NCBI GenBank assembly: GCA_013003535.1
Contig: JABDIY010000092.1
Span: forward strand, 22,198-86,197
Source: Acidimicrobiales bacterium
GTDB lineage: Bacteria; Actinomycetota; Acidimicrobiia; Acidimicrobiales; SZUA-35
Direction: 5' to 3'
Length of the DNA stretch: 64,000 bases
The translations under genes were made by a program, and so were the position numbers. Shown here piece after piece: positions 48,985 to 58,696 of the stretch (within the stretch, counting starts at the first letter, position 1; each line of letters begins with the position of its first letter). The notes below the pieces were generated by a model. That model was not told the DNA's origin and did not search any database. It worked only from the letters and a program-made list of their open reading frames with translations.

Positions 48985-50267
48985 GCGAATCCGAAGTCGA
49001 AGCCCTGGTTGAATCGGACGAGGCGGAACTCGAGCTTGAAGGGATTGACCGCACTCACGTATTCGATTCCGTTCCCGAAGCTTTGGCGGCCATCGCTCGC
49101 GGCGAAATCGTTGTGGTGGTCGACGATGAGGACCGAGAGAACGAAGGCGACCTCATCATGGCCGCCCAGTTCGCCACCGAGGGAAAGATGAGCTTCTTCG
49201 TCAACAACACCAGCGGTGTGATCTGCGCTCCGGTCACCAGCGAGCGTGCCGATGAGCTGGACCTGCCGCTCATGGTGCAGCAGAACACCGAGGTGATGCG
49301 CACTGCGTTCACCGTGAGCGTGGACTATCGGCACGGGACCTCCACCGGAATAAGCGCTCACGATCGGGCGCTTACGTTGCGTGCCCTGGTAGATACCAAG
49401 GCGCGTCCGGGAGACTTCGCTCGGCCGGGTCACATTTTTCCGCTTCGGGCCCGTGAGGGTGGGGTGCTCAAACGGGCCGGTCATACCGAGGCCGCTATCG
49501 ATCTTTGCACGATGGCCGGCGTGGAGCCGGTTGGTGTTCTCTGTGAGATCGTCCGGCCCAACGGAACTATGGCCCGCGTGCCCGACTTGGTGAAGTTCTG
49601 TAAAGAACACAAGCTCGTATTCATCTCAATCGCCGACCTCGTTCGGTATCGGCGCCGGACCGAGAAGTTGGTACGCCGGGTCAGCGAGGCCAACATCCCA
49701 ACCGACGCTGGTGAGTTCAACGCCATCGTGTATGAGTCCACGCTTGATCACGAAGAACACGTGGCTTTTGTCATGGGAGATCTGCGTCTAGCTGAGGAGC
49801 CGTTGATCCGGGTCCACTCCGAGTGTCTGACGGGCGATATTTTCGGTTCCCACCGATGCGACTGTGGTCCTCAGTTGAGGATGGCCATGCAGGAAATCGC
49901 CGCAAGCGGAGCCGGTGCACTGGTCTATCTGCGTGGTCACGAGGGAAGGGGCATCGGGTTGGGCCACAAGATTCGGGCCTACAGCCTCCAAGAACAAGGC
50001 CTGGACACCGTAGACGCCAACACCCAGCAGGGTTTGCCGATCGACAGCAGAGAGTACGGGATCGGGGCCCAGATTCTTGTGGATCTCGGGGTCACCAAGA
50101 TGCGTCTCATGACGAACAACCCTTCGAAATACGGGGGTCTAGATGGCTTTGGCCTCGAGATCACCGAACGGGTGCCTCTTCAGACCGTGCCAACCGCCGC
50201 AAACATCGAGTATCTGAGGACCAAGGCCGATCGAATGGGACACTTTCTCAGCTTCGACAACGACTAG
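48981..50267 (+). CDS. ribBA: Bifunctional DHBP synthase / GTP cyclohydrolase II
   Basis: DDEDRENEGDLIMAAQ, HSECLTGDIFGSHRCDCGPQL, LRGHEGRGIGL. Confidence 0.97.
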   Translation: MSESEVEALVESDEAELELEGIDRTHVFDSVPEALAAIARGEIVVVVDDEDRENEGDLIMAAQFATEGKMSFFVNNTSGVICAPVTSERADELDLPLMVQQNTEVMRTAFTVSVDYRHGTSTGISAHDRALTLRALVDTKARPGDFARPGHIFPLRAREGGVLKRAGHTEAAIDLCTMAGVEPVGVLCEIVRPNGTMARVPDLVKFCKEHKLVFISIADLVRYRRRTEKLVRRVSEANIPTDAGEFNAIVYESTLDHEEHVAFVMGDLRLAEEPLIRVHSECLTGDIFGSHRCDCGPQLRMAMQEIAASGAGALVYLRGHEGRGIGLGHKIRAYSLQEQGLDTVDANTQQGLPIDSREYGIGAQILVDLGVTKMRLMTNNPSKYGGLDGFGLEITERVPLQTVPTAANIEYLRTKADRMGHFLSFDND

Positions 50268-51088
50268 ACCGCCAGCCTTTGTGAACTCTGCCCTTCGTCG
50301 AGGAGGCGCTCGATGAATTTCTCGGCGTTGATCATCACGTCATCCTCTCCGACCTGATCGAACGGGTCTTCGAGGTGCTCTTGGATGTTGTCCAGACTCA
50401 CCAGAATCACACTCAGCAGAATGGGCATCACGAAGGTCAGTTCGGTGGCGAAGTTCTCGGCCTCGTAGGCGAAGTAGGGTCCGTAGATCACGGGCAGAAC
50501 GTAGATGAACACCTTCGAGTAGGTCCGAAGCGTAAGTGGTGTTCGGTATTGATACACGTGCTTGATGTGTTCGAAGGAGATCATCATCTTCGACAGAAAC
50601 TGGTTGCATCGAGACGCTTCGCCCGATGGTAAGCCTCGGTCCCGGAGCCCGTTGATGAACAGCGACAGGTCCGAGAAAGCGGCGTACACCCGGGGCTCGT
50701 GAATCGGCATCTCGGACACCGGATTTACGAAAAGCGTGCGGCAGGAGTCCAGGAGCTCGAACAGCCGAGCCCGCACATCGGCCTGAAGATGTTCATTCGT
50801 GTCAGGGAACCAGTCACGGGTGGCGAAGTAGATCGCGCGCCCATGAGCCTTGATCGCGCCGTAGTCGTCAAGCGCGGCCTCGCGCCGCTTGTAGGCACCG
50901 CCGATGGAGAACACGATCGGGAAGATCACGGCTGTTCCCACCAGCGTCAACGGGAAATCACCGGTCCACTCGAGCCGCCGACAGGTCCAGGTGGACAGAC
51001 ATGCCAGCACCGTCACGACGACCGTCTGGAGATTCACGATCGAACGAATACTCCGATACGCACGGCTTATCTGAGTTGAGGAGCTCAT
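50264..51088 (-). CDS. Bestrophin-like membrane protein
   Basis: Four hydrophobic segments, SLDNIQEHLEDPFDQVGEDDV. Confidence 0.6.
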   Translation of the reverse strand: MSSSTQISRAYRSIRSIVNLQTVVVTVLACLSTWTCRRLEWTGDFPLTLVGTAVIFPIVFSIGGAYKRREAALDDYGAIKAHGRAIYFATRDWFPDTNEHLQADVRARLFELLDSCRTLFVNPVSEMPIHEPRVYAAFSDLSLFINGLRDRGLPSGEASRCNQFLSKMMISFEHIKHVYQYRTPLTLRTYSKVFIYVLPVIYGPYFAYEAENFATELTFVMPILLSVILVSLDNIQEHLEDPFDQVGEDDVMINAEKFIERLLDEGQSSQRLAV

Positions 51089-51153
51089 GATGTCTCATCG
51101 GTGCCTTGCAAACGCTGTTGAGAATGTCTGGCTCGGAGGCGCCGGATGGCCGC

Positions 51154-51996
51154 TCAGAGAATGGCGTCGGTAGGCAGGGCAACGATGTCGGTGGCCCCAA
51201 GGTCTCGAAGCTCCTGGAGGCGCCGCCAGAGGTCGTTCTTCTCCACTACCATGTGAGCCGCCACACGATCGGAGCGCCCCGCCAAGGGCAGCACCGTGGG
51301 GGAGTCCAAGCCGTGGAAGACCTTGGTGAGGTCATCCACACGATCGGCGTCGATGTGCAGCATCACATAGTGGGTGCGGCGAGCGGCGAGGGCGGCAGAC
51401 ACGCGCAGCCGCATCAAATCGATGGCGTCGGCATTGGCCTCCGGGGCCGTGACGAATGTTGCCTCGCATGCATGGACTTCTTCAAGCACCCGCAGGCGGT
51501 TGCGGATCAGTGAACCACCTGTTTCGCGGAGGTCCACGATGGCATCAGCCAATCCGACGGCACAGACACCTTCTAGCGCCCCGCCCATGCTCACTACGGT
51601 GGCATCAATAGCGCGAGCTGCGAAGAAGCGTTCGGTCCAGGCTGGCAAATGAGTGGCCACCGTTTTGCCGGCGAGATCGGAGGCACTGGTCCAAGACTCG
51701 TCTTCCCGACATGCCACCACAAGGTCGGAACGGGCAAACCCCAGGGGGACGGTTGGCCAGGCTTCGATAGCGTTTTCCAGCGCGGTATCAGTGGAGATGA
51801 ACGCGGCATCTAGTCGACCGGCTCTCAGCCAGGCTGCGGCATCACCGGGTCGCATTTCGATGAACTCGATTCCTTCGGTCAAATTGGAGGCGTTGAGACC
51901 CGAGCTCACTCGGTAGCCGGCTTGACGAAGGAGCTGGATCGTTTGGTCTCGAAGTCGGCCCTTGGAAGGAACGGCAACACGCAAGACGGCGTTCAT
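51154..51996 (-). CDS. hisG: ATP phosphoribosyltransferase
   Basis: LRVAVPSKGRLRDQTIQLLRQAGY, GLADAIVDLRETGGSL. Confidence 0.95.
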   Translation of the reverse strand: MNAVLRVAVPSKGRLRDQTIQLLRQAGYRVSSGLNASNLTEGIEFIEMRPGDAAAWLRAGRLDAAFISTDTALENAIEAWPTVPLGFARSDLVVACREDESWTSASDLAGKTVATHLPAWTERFFAARAIDATVVSMGGALEGVCAVGLADAIVDLRETGGSLIRNRLRVLEEVHACEATFVTAPEANADAIDLMRLRVSAALAARRTHYVMLHIDADRVDDLTKVFHGLDSPTVLPLAGRSDRVAAHMVVEKNDLWRRLQELRDLGATDIVALPTDAIL

Positions 51997-52277
51997 GAGC
52001 GGCGGCCCTCCAGTACGGAGAGGAAGGCGGTTGGTTCGATTCCCGCACCCGCCAATCCGACCATGAGGTGGTACACCAGATCTGCTGCTTCGTTGGCTGC
52101 CAGGATTGGGTCGACCGCGGGTCGGTTGAGTTCCAGGCAGACCTCGAAGGCCTCCTCCATGATCTTGCGTTGATTGAATTCAGGGTCACCCAGGAGTTTG
52201 GCGGTGTAGGAAGAAGTCGGGTCTGCGTCTGAGCGGGCGGTGATGACGGCAGCCAGGTCATCAAGAATGGTGGACAT
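51993..52277 (-). CDS. hisE: Phosphoribosyl-ATP pyrophosphatase
   Basis: SYTAKLLGDPEFNQRKIMEEAFEV, NEAADLVYHLMVGLA. Confidence 0.95.
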   Translation of the reverse strand: MSTILDDLAAVITARSDADPTSSYTAKLLGDPEFNQRKIMEEAFEVCLELNRPAVDPILAANEAADLVYHLMVGLAGAGIEPTAFLSVLEGRRS

Positions 52278-52280
52278 GTC

Positions 52281-52751
52281 TCAGCTCGCCGAGACGGCGT
52301 CGAGAACTGACAGCGTCTCGATGAGCGTGACGACTGCCTCGGCGCCCTTGTTTCCGGCCTTGCCACCGGCGCGGTCTAGCGCTTGTTCGAGGGTGTCAGT
52401 AGTGAGGATCCCAAAGATCACCGGCTTGCCGGAGTCCAGCCCGGCTCGTTGAATTCCGGCCGCAGCTTGACCGGCAACAAAGTCGTAGTGGCTTGTGGCT
52501 CCTCGAATCACTGCGCCCAGACAGATCACGCCGTCAATATGGGGGCGATCAGCTAACGCCTTCGCCACGATCGGTGCCTCGAAGGCTCCCGGGACCCACG
52601 CCACGGTGATGTTGTCATCAGCTACCCCATGTCGAACAAGTGCCTCTGTTGCGCCCGCCAGCAGGCGATCGGTAATGAGGTCGTTGAAGCGGCCGCAGAC
52701 GATGGCGACTCTCCGCCCCGAGGCGTCCATGGATCCCGTGATCGTTTTCAC
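52281..52751 (-). CDS. ribH: 6,7-dimethyl-8-ribityllumazine synthase
   Basis: VAIVCGRFNDLITDRLLAGA, VPGAFEAPIVAKALA, GAVIRGATSHYDFV, GKAGNKGAEAV; start GTG 52751, supported by TAGTCT 7 nt upstream. Confidence 0.95.
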   Translation of the reverse strand: MKTITGSMDASGRRVAIVCGRFNDLITDRLLAGATEALVRHGVADDNITVAWVPGAFEAPIVAKALADRPHIDGVICLGAVIRGATSHYDFVAGQAAAGIQRAGLDSGKPVIFGILTTDTLEQALDRAGGKAGNKGAEAVVTLIETLSVLDAVSAS

Positions 52752-53027
52752 CCGCTTAAGACTAGACCCGTGGCGCTTCAAACTCATGTGCTGTTCGACC
52801 CACCTCGGGTGGTCATGTGAGCACAGTGCGTTGCTCTTTAACGAATGCGTAAAGACTTGGAATTGGCCCTTGCTGGGCGATTGGTGGCCTCCTATCGTCG
52901 GGCGTCGGTTATCGGGCCGGTGTTTGCTGCTTGTTGGGGCAGAGTATTTGTGGTGCGCGCGGGGAACTTCCCAGAACGCTTCCGTAGTTCTCGTCAAGTA
53001 AGGAAACCCAGTGCCGATGGACCAAAT

Positions 53028-55490
53028 GTGAGTGTGGATACGCCCCAGGACGACATGGTTGTAGCCGAGCCAGACACTGCAGCGGTGATGAATAAACCGT
53101 CATCGTTGTGGACCTCATGGCCGATTGTTGGACTCACTCGATTTGTGATGGCCGCGCCGGTGGCGATGGCCGTTGCCCTCATGGGCGTGCTGCTCACCCT
53201 GGTCGCCTTCTTCGGTGTGCGGGCATTGGAAGACAGCCGTGCCGAGGTTGCCTACGAACGCACGGTGCTCGATCAGACCACGAATGCCCAGAGTCGGCTG
53301 GCCAGCAACATTAGGTTGGCGGATTCTCTGGCCACGTTTCTGACGAATGGGGGACCGATTCCCTCATCGTCGGTTTTCGACAACTATTTCGTTGGCACCA
53401 AGCTCTTCGAGACCGGCTCGGACCTTGACGGTGTGGTGTACGCCGCCAAGGTTGACGACGTTGAGGGCTTCGCTGCATTGAAGGAGCGCGAAATCGCTCG
53501 AGAGAACGAGCACTTCACATTTCACTTCAACCCGCTGGCCCAGCCCGCGGGCGGATATGTAATTACACGAGCGTTTGGTACCGCCGGCCAGGAAGCTCGA
53601 GTGGGTGATCTGCTCGAAGCGGCAATGACCGGCGCCGTGCAGGAGGCCACAGAAACCGGAGCCACGGTGTTTCGTCTGGATGCCCAGGCCCAGAATCTTT
53701 TTCCAATCACCGATTCCGACTTCAGCGACAATGATGGCTTTCGATCCGTCAACGGACTCGTTCTGGTGACACCCGTGCTTACCACCGGCCCCGATCCGGT
53801 GGTACGTGGTGCGCTCATAACCCGGCTGAACCTCGGCGCATTGTTGGCCGGAGTCCAGGATGGCGATACGTCGGTGGGCCTGGAAATCATGCTGAACGAT
53901 CGACCGGTTGCTACAACCGTCAGTGCTGATGAGCGCGGGACGGTTTTGGGCGAACCGGCGAAGTTCACGCAGAACGATGCCACCACCTTCGCCGTCCAGG
54001 GATACCGGATCGGGTATCAAATCCCCCGCAATCAGAGCAGCGCGGTCCTCACCGGAGGTTTGGCACTTTCTTTCGTGCTCGCATGGATCGGGAGAGCCAC
54101 TCGGGAACACGCCTTGACGTTGGGTCGACTGGAACGAAGTGAACATGATGCTCGCCACGACCCCCTCACGGGTTTGCTGAACCGGGCGGGTCTCACGATC
54201 GGACTCGCTCGAAGAGTGGAGGCTCGAAAGCCCCCTGAAATGGTTGGCGTGCTGTTTCTCGATCTCGACCGACTCAAGATCATCAATGATTCAATCGGCC
54301 ACACCGCCGGTGACGAGGTCTTGGCCGTTGTAGCGGACCGTCTGCGCGAAGTAACAGAGCCCGACGATGTGATCGGACGCTTCGGTGGTGATGAGTTCGT
54401 AATCGTGCCGGCCCACGCCCGAGCAGTGCGTGACCTCACTCGGATCGCCGATGCGATTATCGAGGCTCTTTCAGAGGCGTGCGTTCTCAGCGACTCCTCG
54501 TTACAGATGATTTCTGCCAGCATTGGCATCGCCTGGATTGCCGATGGTGAGGCTACGGCGGAGAGCATGTTGCGTGACGCCGACGTTGCCATGTACCAGG
54601 CGAAAGACTCCGGTGGGAACTGTTGGGTCGTCTTCGACGCCGAGCTACGCGAACAGGCTCTGCATCGCTTGGAGGTAGAGCGAGAACTTCGCCGGGCCAT
54701 CGCCGAAGGGCAGCTGGTAGTTCATTACCAGCCGATCGTCTCTACCACTGACGGTTCGGTGGACAAGCTCGAAGCCCTTGTTCGTTGGAAGCACCCGGTG
54801 CGAGGACTCATTCCCCCCGGTCAGTTTTTGACCGTGGCCGAAGAAACCGGTCTGATCGTTGCAGTTGGTGAGCATGTTCTGCGCGAGGCCTGCCGTCAGG
54901 CGGCGCGGTGGAGTGCGATCTGTGGCCGCTCGATCAGTGTGAGCGTGAACGTGGCCGAACGTCAGTTGATCGACCCTGCGCTTGTGAAGACGGTTCGGAC
55001 CGTTCTCAACGAGGCCGGTCTCAACTCCAGCCAACTGGAACTGGAAATCACGGAAGAGCTGATCGTTGAACGCCTCGACCGCCGCCTCACCGTCCTCCGA
55101 CAACTCTCTCGAATGGGCGTGAAACTGGCGATCGACGACTTCGGCACAGGGCGAGCATCCCTCTCGCAGCTCCGGCACCTGGACATGGTGGACACTTTGA
55201 AAGTGGATCGAGCATTCGTGGAGAATGTTGCCACCAACGAAACCGACCAAAAGATCCTCACCGCCATCGTTGCCCTCGCCAAGAGCGTTGGGATGGAAAC
55301 GGTTGCCGAAGGAGTGGAAGACGCTGATCAGGCATCCCAGATTCGCGAGCAGGGTCTCGACTTCATCCAGGGCTTCTACTTCCACCGTCCCAGTGACGCC
55401 TCCGCCATTCTCGACGTTCTGCGAACCCCATTCCCGTTGCCGTGGGGCAATGCGTTCCAGCAGTCTTTGCTAGCCGACCAAAAGTTGTAA
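53028..55490 (+). CDS. CHASE-GGDEF-EAL transmembrane cyclic-di-GMP turnover protein
   Basis: GRFGGDEFVIV and KLEALVRWKHP/DDFGTGRASLSQL intact; CHASE-like extracytoplasmic domain between two TMs; start uncertain (52845-53055). Confidence 0.9.
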   Translation: MSVDTPQDDMVVAEPDTAAVMNKPSSLWTSWPIVGLTRFVMAAPVAMAVALMGVLLTLVAFFGVRALEDSRAEVAYERTVLDQTTNAQSRLASNIRLADSLATFLTNGGPIPSSSVFDNYFVGTKLFETGSDLDGVVYAAKVDDVEGFAALKEREIARENEHFTFHFNPLAQPAGGYVITRAFGTAGQEARVGDLLEAAMTGAVQEATETGATVFRLDAQAQNLFPITDSDFSDNDGFRSVNGLVLVTPVLTTGPDPVVRGALITRLNLGALLAGVQDGDTSVGLEIMLNDRPVATTVSADERGTVLGEPAKFTQNDATTFAVQGYRIGYQIPRNQSSAVLTGGLALSFVLAWIGRATREHALTLGRLERSEHDARHDPLTGLLNRAGLTIGLARRVEARKPPEMVGVLFLDLDRLKIINDSIGHTAGDEVLAVVADRLREVTEPDDVIGRFGGDEFVIVPAHARAVRDLTRIADAIIEALSEACVLSDSSLQMISASIGIAWIADGEATAESMLRDADVAMYQAKDSGGNCWVVFDAELREQALHRLEVERELRRAIAEGQLVVHYQPIVSTTDGSVDKLEALVRWKHPVRGLIPPGQFLTVAEETGLIVAVGEHVLREACRQAARWSAICGRSISVSVNVAERQLIDPALVKTVRTVLNEAGLNSSQLELEITEELIVERLDRRLTVLRQLSRMGVKLAIDDFGTGRASLSQLRHLDMVDTLKVDRAFVENVATNETDQKILTAIVALAKSVGMETVAEGVEDADQASQIREQGLDFIQGFYFHRPSDASAILDVLRTPFPLPWGNAFQQSLLADQKL

Positions 55491-55535
55491 GCGGTATGGG
55501 GCGACCTGGGCGGAAGGCCTGTTCCAGTTCAGCTT

Positions 55536-55835
55536 TTACGCCGACTTCTTTCGACCTCGCTTGAGCCCAATTGAACCGAAGCCACTGATTACAGCGATGT
55601 AGAACCCGACGTCGTACCAGATGCCGGTGTTGTTCGTTTCATAGATCCGCACCTCGTTGTTGAAGACGTGCCAGATGAGGGCGACCGGCGCGATCCAGCC
55701 GTGCCACACTCCAGAGAAAAACCCGGCCTGGGTTTCGGCATACTCCGATGTTCCTGCGGCACAGGCCGAGAGCATCAGTGCCGCGAGTAGAAATGTCATG
55801 CCGTATGTGAGCGCTTTGTGGCGTCGCCAGGTCAT
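55536..55835 (-). CDS. Small putative lipoprotein/membrane protein, 99 aa
   Basis: Lipobox LMLSAC; TACGGT 6 nt upstream of ATG. Confidence 0.7.
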   Translation of the reverse strand: MTWRRHKALTYGMTFLLAALMLSACAAGTSEYAETQAGFFSGVWHGWIAPVALIWHVFNNEVRIYETNNTGIWYDVGFYIAVISGFGSIGLKRGRKKSA

Positions 55836-55962
55836 AGCCGTACCGTAATTGAGGCTTCTGGGCCTTCGCCATGGGCTTAGGTCAACCGCTCCGGTGCCTC
55901 ATGGAGACGGTCCAATCTCGCCCTGGAACGTGACCTGGAGCTGTCCGGATATCGTGAAGGGC

Positions 55963-56334
55963 GTGAGCGAAGAGTTTGATCCGTCCAACATCGACCTGGC
56001 CGCAGCCTTTTCCTCAGAAGGGGAGCCGGAGGTTGATCCAGCCCAGGCCGAAGCGATGGCCAAGGAACTCAGCGAGGCTCGAGATCGGCTCTTGGAGGCC
56101 CACGTAGCCGACGTGGTAGTCAACCATGCCATCGGGCTGTACGAACTGGCTGCAATCCACCTGACGGCGGAAAAGCCAGATTTCGAGGAGACCCGTCTCG
56201 CCATCGACGCACTGAAAGCCCTGGTGGAGAATCTCAAGGGGAGGCTGGGAGAAGGCGAAGCCATGCTTGGCGAAGCCCTGTCCAGCCTTCAGATGGGATT
56301 CGTCCAACGCCGCTCAGAGTTTGAGAAGAAGTAG
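55963..56334 (+). CDS. DUF1844-like small helical protein
   Basis: HVADVVVNHAIGLYELAAIHLTAEKPDFEETRLAIDALKALVENLKGRLGEGEAML; TATCGT 7 nt before GTG. Confidence 0.75.
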   Translation: MSEEFDPSNIDLAAAFSSEGEPEVDPAQAEAMAKELSEARDRLLEAHVADVVVNHAIGLYELAAIHLTAEKPDFEETRLAIDALKALVENLKGRLGEGEAMLGEALSSLQMGFVQRRSEFEKK

Positions 56335-56516
56335 CCCACTCCCGGCCAACGGCGGTACAATGTCAGCTTGGTAGCAAGAGGGTTTTGCCCCACCGTTCCA
56401 GCTAACGCTGCGCTCGGTTTACCGGATTCGCCATCCGTGGCGTCCTTCCGCAGTCTCGCTTTTGCTTCCACGTCCGTGTTGTAGCGCCAGAGGAGAATGC
56501 GCCTAGATGAATAGAT

Positions 56517-57290
56517 ATCGCCATAGCTGAACAAGTCCGGGAGCCCCGCATCAACGACCGCATCCGCGCTCGTGAGGTACGGGTCATTTCCCCTGAAGGA
56601 TCCCAGTTGGGCATCAAGGCCTTGCCTGATGCGCTCACACTGGCCCGCAACCTCGAGTTGGATCTGGTTGAGGTCGCCCCCGAAGCCCGCCCCCCTGTCT
56701 GTCGAATCATGGACTACGGGAAGTGGAAGTACGAGGACGCTCAACGAGCGAAAGAGTCGAGAAGGAAGTCCACCAAGGTGGTGGTCAAGGAAATGAAGTA
56801 CCGGCCCAAGATCGGCGGGGGCGATTTTGAAACGAAAACTAAGAAAGTGGAGAAGTTCCTCCACGACGGCCACAAGGTAAAGATCACCATTATGTTCCGT
56901 GGCCGTGAGGTCACCCATCCCGAGCTTGGGCGAGACATCCTCGACAAGATCGCCGCTCGAACCGAGGCATACGCCAAAGTGGAAGCGATGCCTCGGCTGG
57001 AGAGCCGGAATATGACCATGGTGCTTGGACCGGACACGAAAAAGGCCAAAAATCAACGAGCCGACGAGAAAGCCGCTGCTGCCCGAGCAGCTGCGGGTGC
57101 CAGCGCCGGTTCGCCGGGCGAAGCCGGTGCGTCCGGGGCATCAAGTCGCCCCGCTCCGCCCACGCCAGAAGAAGTAGAAGCTGTGCGGGCCCAACGTGCT
57201 GCCGCAGCCGCAGCAGAAACAGCAGCCGCAGAAGAAACAGCAGCCGCAGAAGAACAAGTAGCTGTCGAAAGTGAGTCAGACAATGGGTAA
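56517..57290 (+). CDS. infC: Translation initiation factor IF-3 with Ala-rich C-terminal extension; start uncertain and apparently non-canonical
   Basis: In-frame upstream codons read IAIAEQVREPRINDRIRAREVRVISPEGSQLGIKALPDAL, with no ATG/GTG/TTG between the stop at 56508 and TTG 56607. Confidence 0.9.
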   Translation: MAIAEQVREPRINDRIRAREVRVISPEGSQLGIKALPDALTLARNLELDLVEVAPEARPPVCRIMDYGKWKYEDAQRAKESRRKSTKVVVKEMKYRPKIGGGDFETKTKKVEKFLHDGHKVKITIMFRGREVTHPELGRDILDKIAARTEAYAKVEAMPRLESRNMTMVLGPDTKKAKNQRADEKAAAARAAAGASAGSPGEAGASGASSRPAPPTPEEVEAVRAQRAAAAAAETAAAEETAAAEEQVAVESESDNG

Positions 57291-57480
57291 CAAGCAAAAA
57301 ACACACAAGGGTGCCAAGAAGCGGTTCAAGAAGACCGCCACGGGCAAGATCAAGCGCCGCCAGGCCGGTCTGAACCACTTCAACGAAAAGATGAGCGGTC
57401 GCGTGAAACGCCGGCTCGGCTCGCCCGAGCTCGTGGCCAAGGCCGATGAGAGTCGTATCAAGCGGATGCTGTCTTCATAA
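57283..57480 (+). CDS. rpmI: 50S ribosomal protein L35
   Basis: MGNKQKTHKGAKKRFKKTATGKIKRRQAGLNH. Confidence 0.97.
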   Translation: MGNKQKTHKGAKKRFKKTATGKIKRRQAGLNHFNEKMSGRVKRRLGSPELVAKADESRIKRMLSS

Positions 57481-57543
57481 GACGCAGAACCTTCCCCGTA
57501 TACATATTCATTAACAAGATCAAGAGTTTGGGAGCACCGTGTC

Positions 57544-57906
57544 ATGGCAAGAGCTAAGAGAGCCGTTCACTCCAAGAAGCGTCGTAAAGAAATCCTCGGC
57601 AAGGCCAAGGGCTACTACGGCAACAAGAGCCGGAGTGTCCGGGCCGCTAATGAGCAGGTCATGCACTCGGGCAATTACGCCTACCGAGACCGTCGCGCTC
57701 GTAAGGGTGAGATGCGTCGTTTGTGGATTCAGCGAATCAATGCGGCCTGCCGTCTCAACGGCACCACCTACAGCAAGTTCATCGCCGGGCTGAAGGCCCA
57801 GGACATAGAGGTGGACCGCAAGATGCTGGCCGACCTTGCTGTAACCGACGCCGGCGCTTTTGCGGCCCTCGTTACCGCTTCCGGAGCTGCCGCAGACGCT
57901 GCCTAG
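57544..57906 (+). CDS. rplT: 50S ribosomal protein L20
   Basis: [30 protein letters not shown]...[13 protein letters not shown]. Confidence 0.98.
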   Translation: MARAKRAVHSKKRRKEILGKAKGYYGNKSRSVRAANEQVMHSGNYAYRDRRARKGEMRRLWIQRINAACRLNGTTYSKFIAGLKAQDIEVDRKMLADLAVTDAGAFAALVTASGAAADAA

Positions 57907-57919
57907 TGGAGCGCTGTCC

Positions 57920-58696
57920 ATGAATCCCGTCCCGGCCACCAAGGCCCAACTCGCCGAGATTCGTAAGCTTGCCCGCACGGCATCGCATCGTCATCAAACG
58001 GGACTTCTCTGTGTCGAGGGGCCCGTTTTGGTGGCCGAGGTGCTGGATTCCCGTTTGCGCGTTCGTTACGTCGTGGGAGCGGAATCTCTGTTGAGCCAGA
58101 TGTCTTCGGGGACCGTTGCGTTTCATGTCGCCGATCCTGACCGGCTCTGCGATGCCATGGGTACGAAGAGTCCTCAGCCGATCGTGGCGGTTGCCGAGAT
58201 CCCGGAGCCGGTTCGCTTGGAGTCCCTCGAAGCCGGTCCGCTCCTGGCACTGGTGGAGATCGGTGACCCCGGCAACGCCGGAACCATGATCAGAACCGCT
58301 GAAGCCGCCGGCATGGCCGGGGTGGTGATGGTTGGCGAGTGCGTCGACTCTTGGAATCCCAAGCTTGTACGGGCTTCGGCTGGGGCCGCCCTTCGGCTCC
58401 CGATCGTTCGGGTGAGTGAGGCCGAACTCTTCGCAGCCGGTCGTCGCCCGGTCGTTGCCACCGTGGTCGGACGAGGCACTCATTACATGGACACAGACCT
58501 TTCCGCTGCCGTGATCTGCTTGGGGAATGAAGCCCACGGACTATCGCCCGGGTTCATTGACCGATGCGATGCTGCGGTCACTATTCCACTGGCAGGACCC
58601 ACCGAGTCGCTGAACGTTGCCGCCGCCGCTGCGGTCCTGGCATTCTCCGCTCTCCACCAGCGTGCATCCACTAGTCTCTCCCAGCAACCGTTATGA
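57920..58696 (+). CDS. SpoU/TrmH family RNA 2'-O-methyltransferase
   Basis: LVEIGDPGNAGTMIRTAEAAGM, LGNEAHGLS, IPLAGPTESLNVAAAAAV. Confidence 0.93.
   Translation: MNPVPATKAQLAEIRKLARTASHRHQTGLLCVEGPVLVAEVLDSRLRVRYVVGAESLLSQMSSGTVAFHVADPDRLCDAMGTKSPQPIVAVAEIPEPVRLESLEAGPLLALVEIGDPGNAGTMIRTAEAAGMAGVVMVGECVDSWNPKLVRASAGAALRLPIVRVSEAELFAAGRRPVVATVVGRGTHYMDTDLSAAVICLGNEAHGLSPGFIDRCDAAVTIPLAGPTESLNVAAAAAVLAFSALHQRASTSLSQQPL

Noticed and set aside
56356-56361. TACAAT as the infC operon promoter -10
   Set aside because: No acceptable -35 at 16-19 nt spacing (TTGAGA lies 29 nt away); insufficient support.
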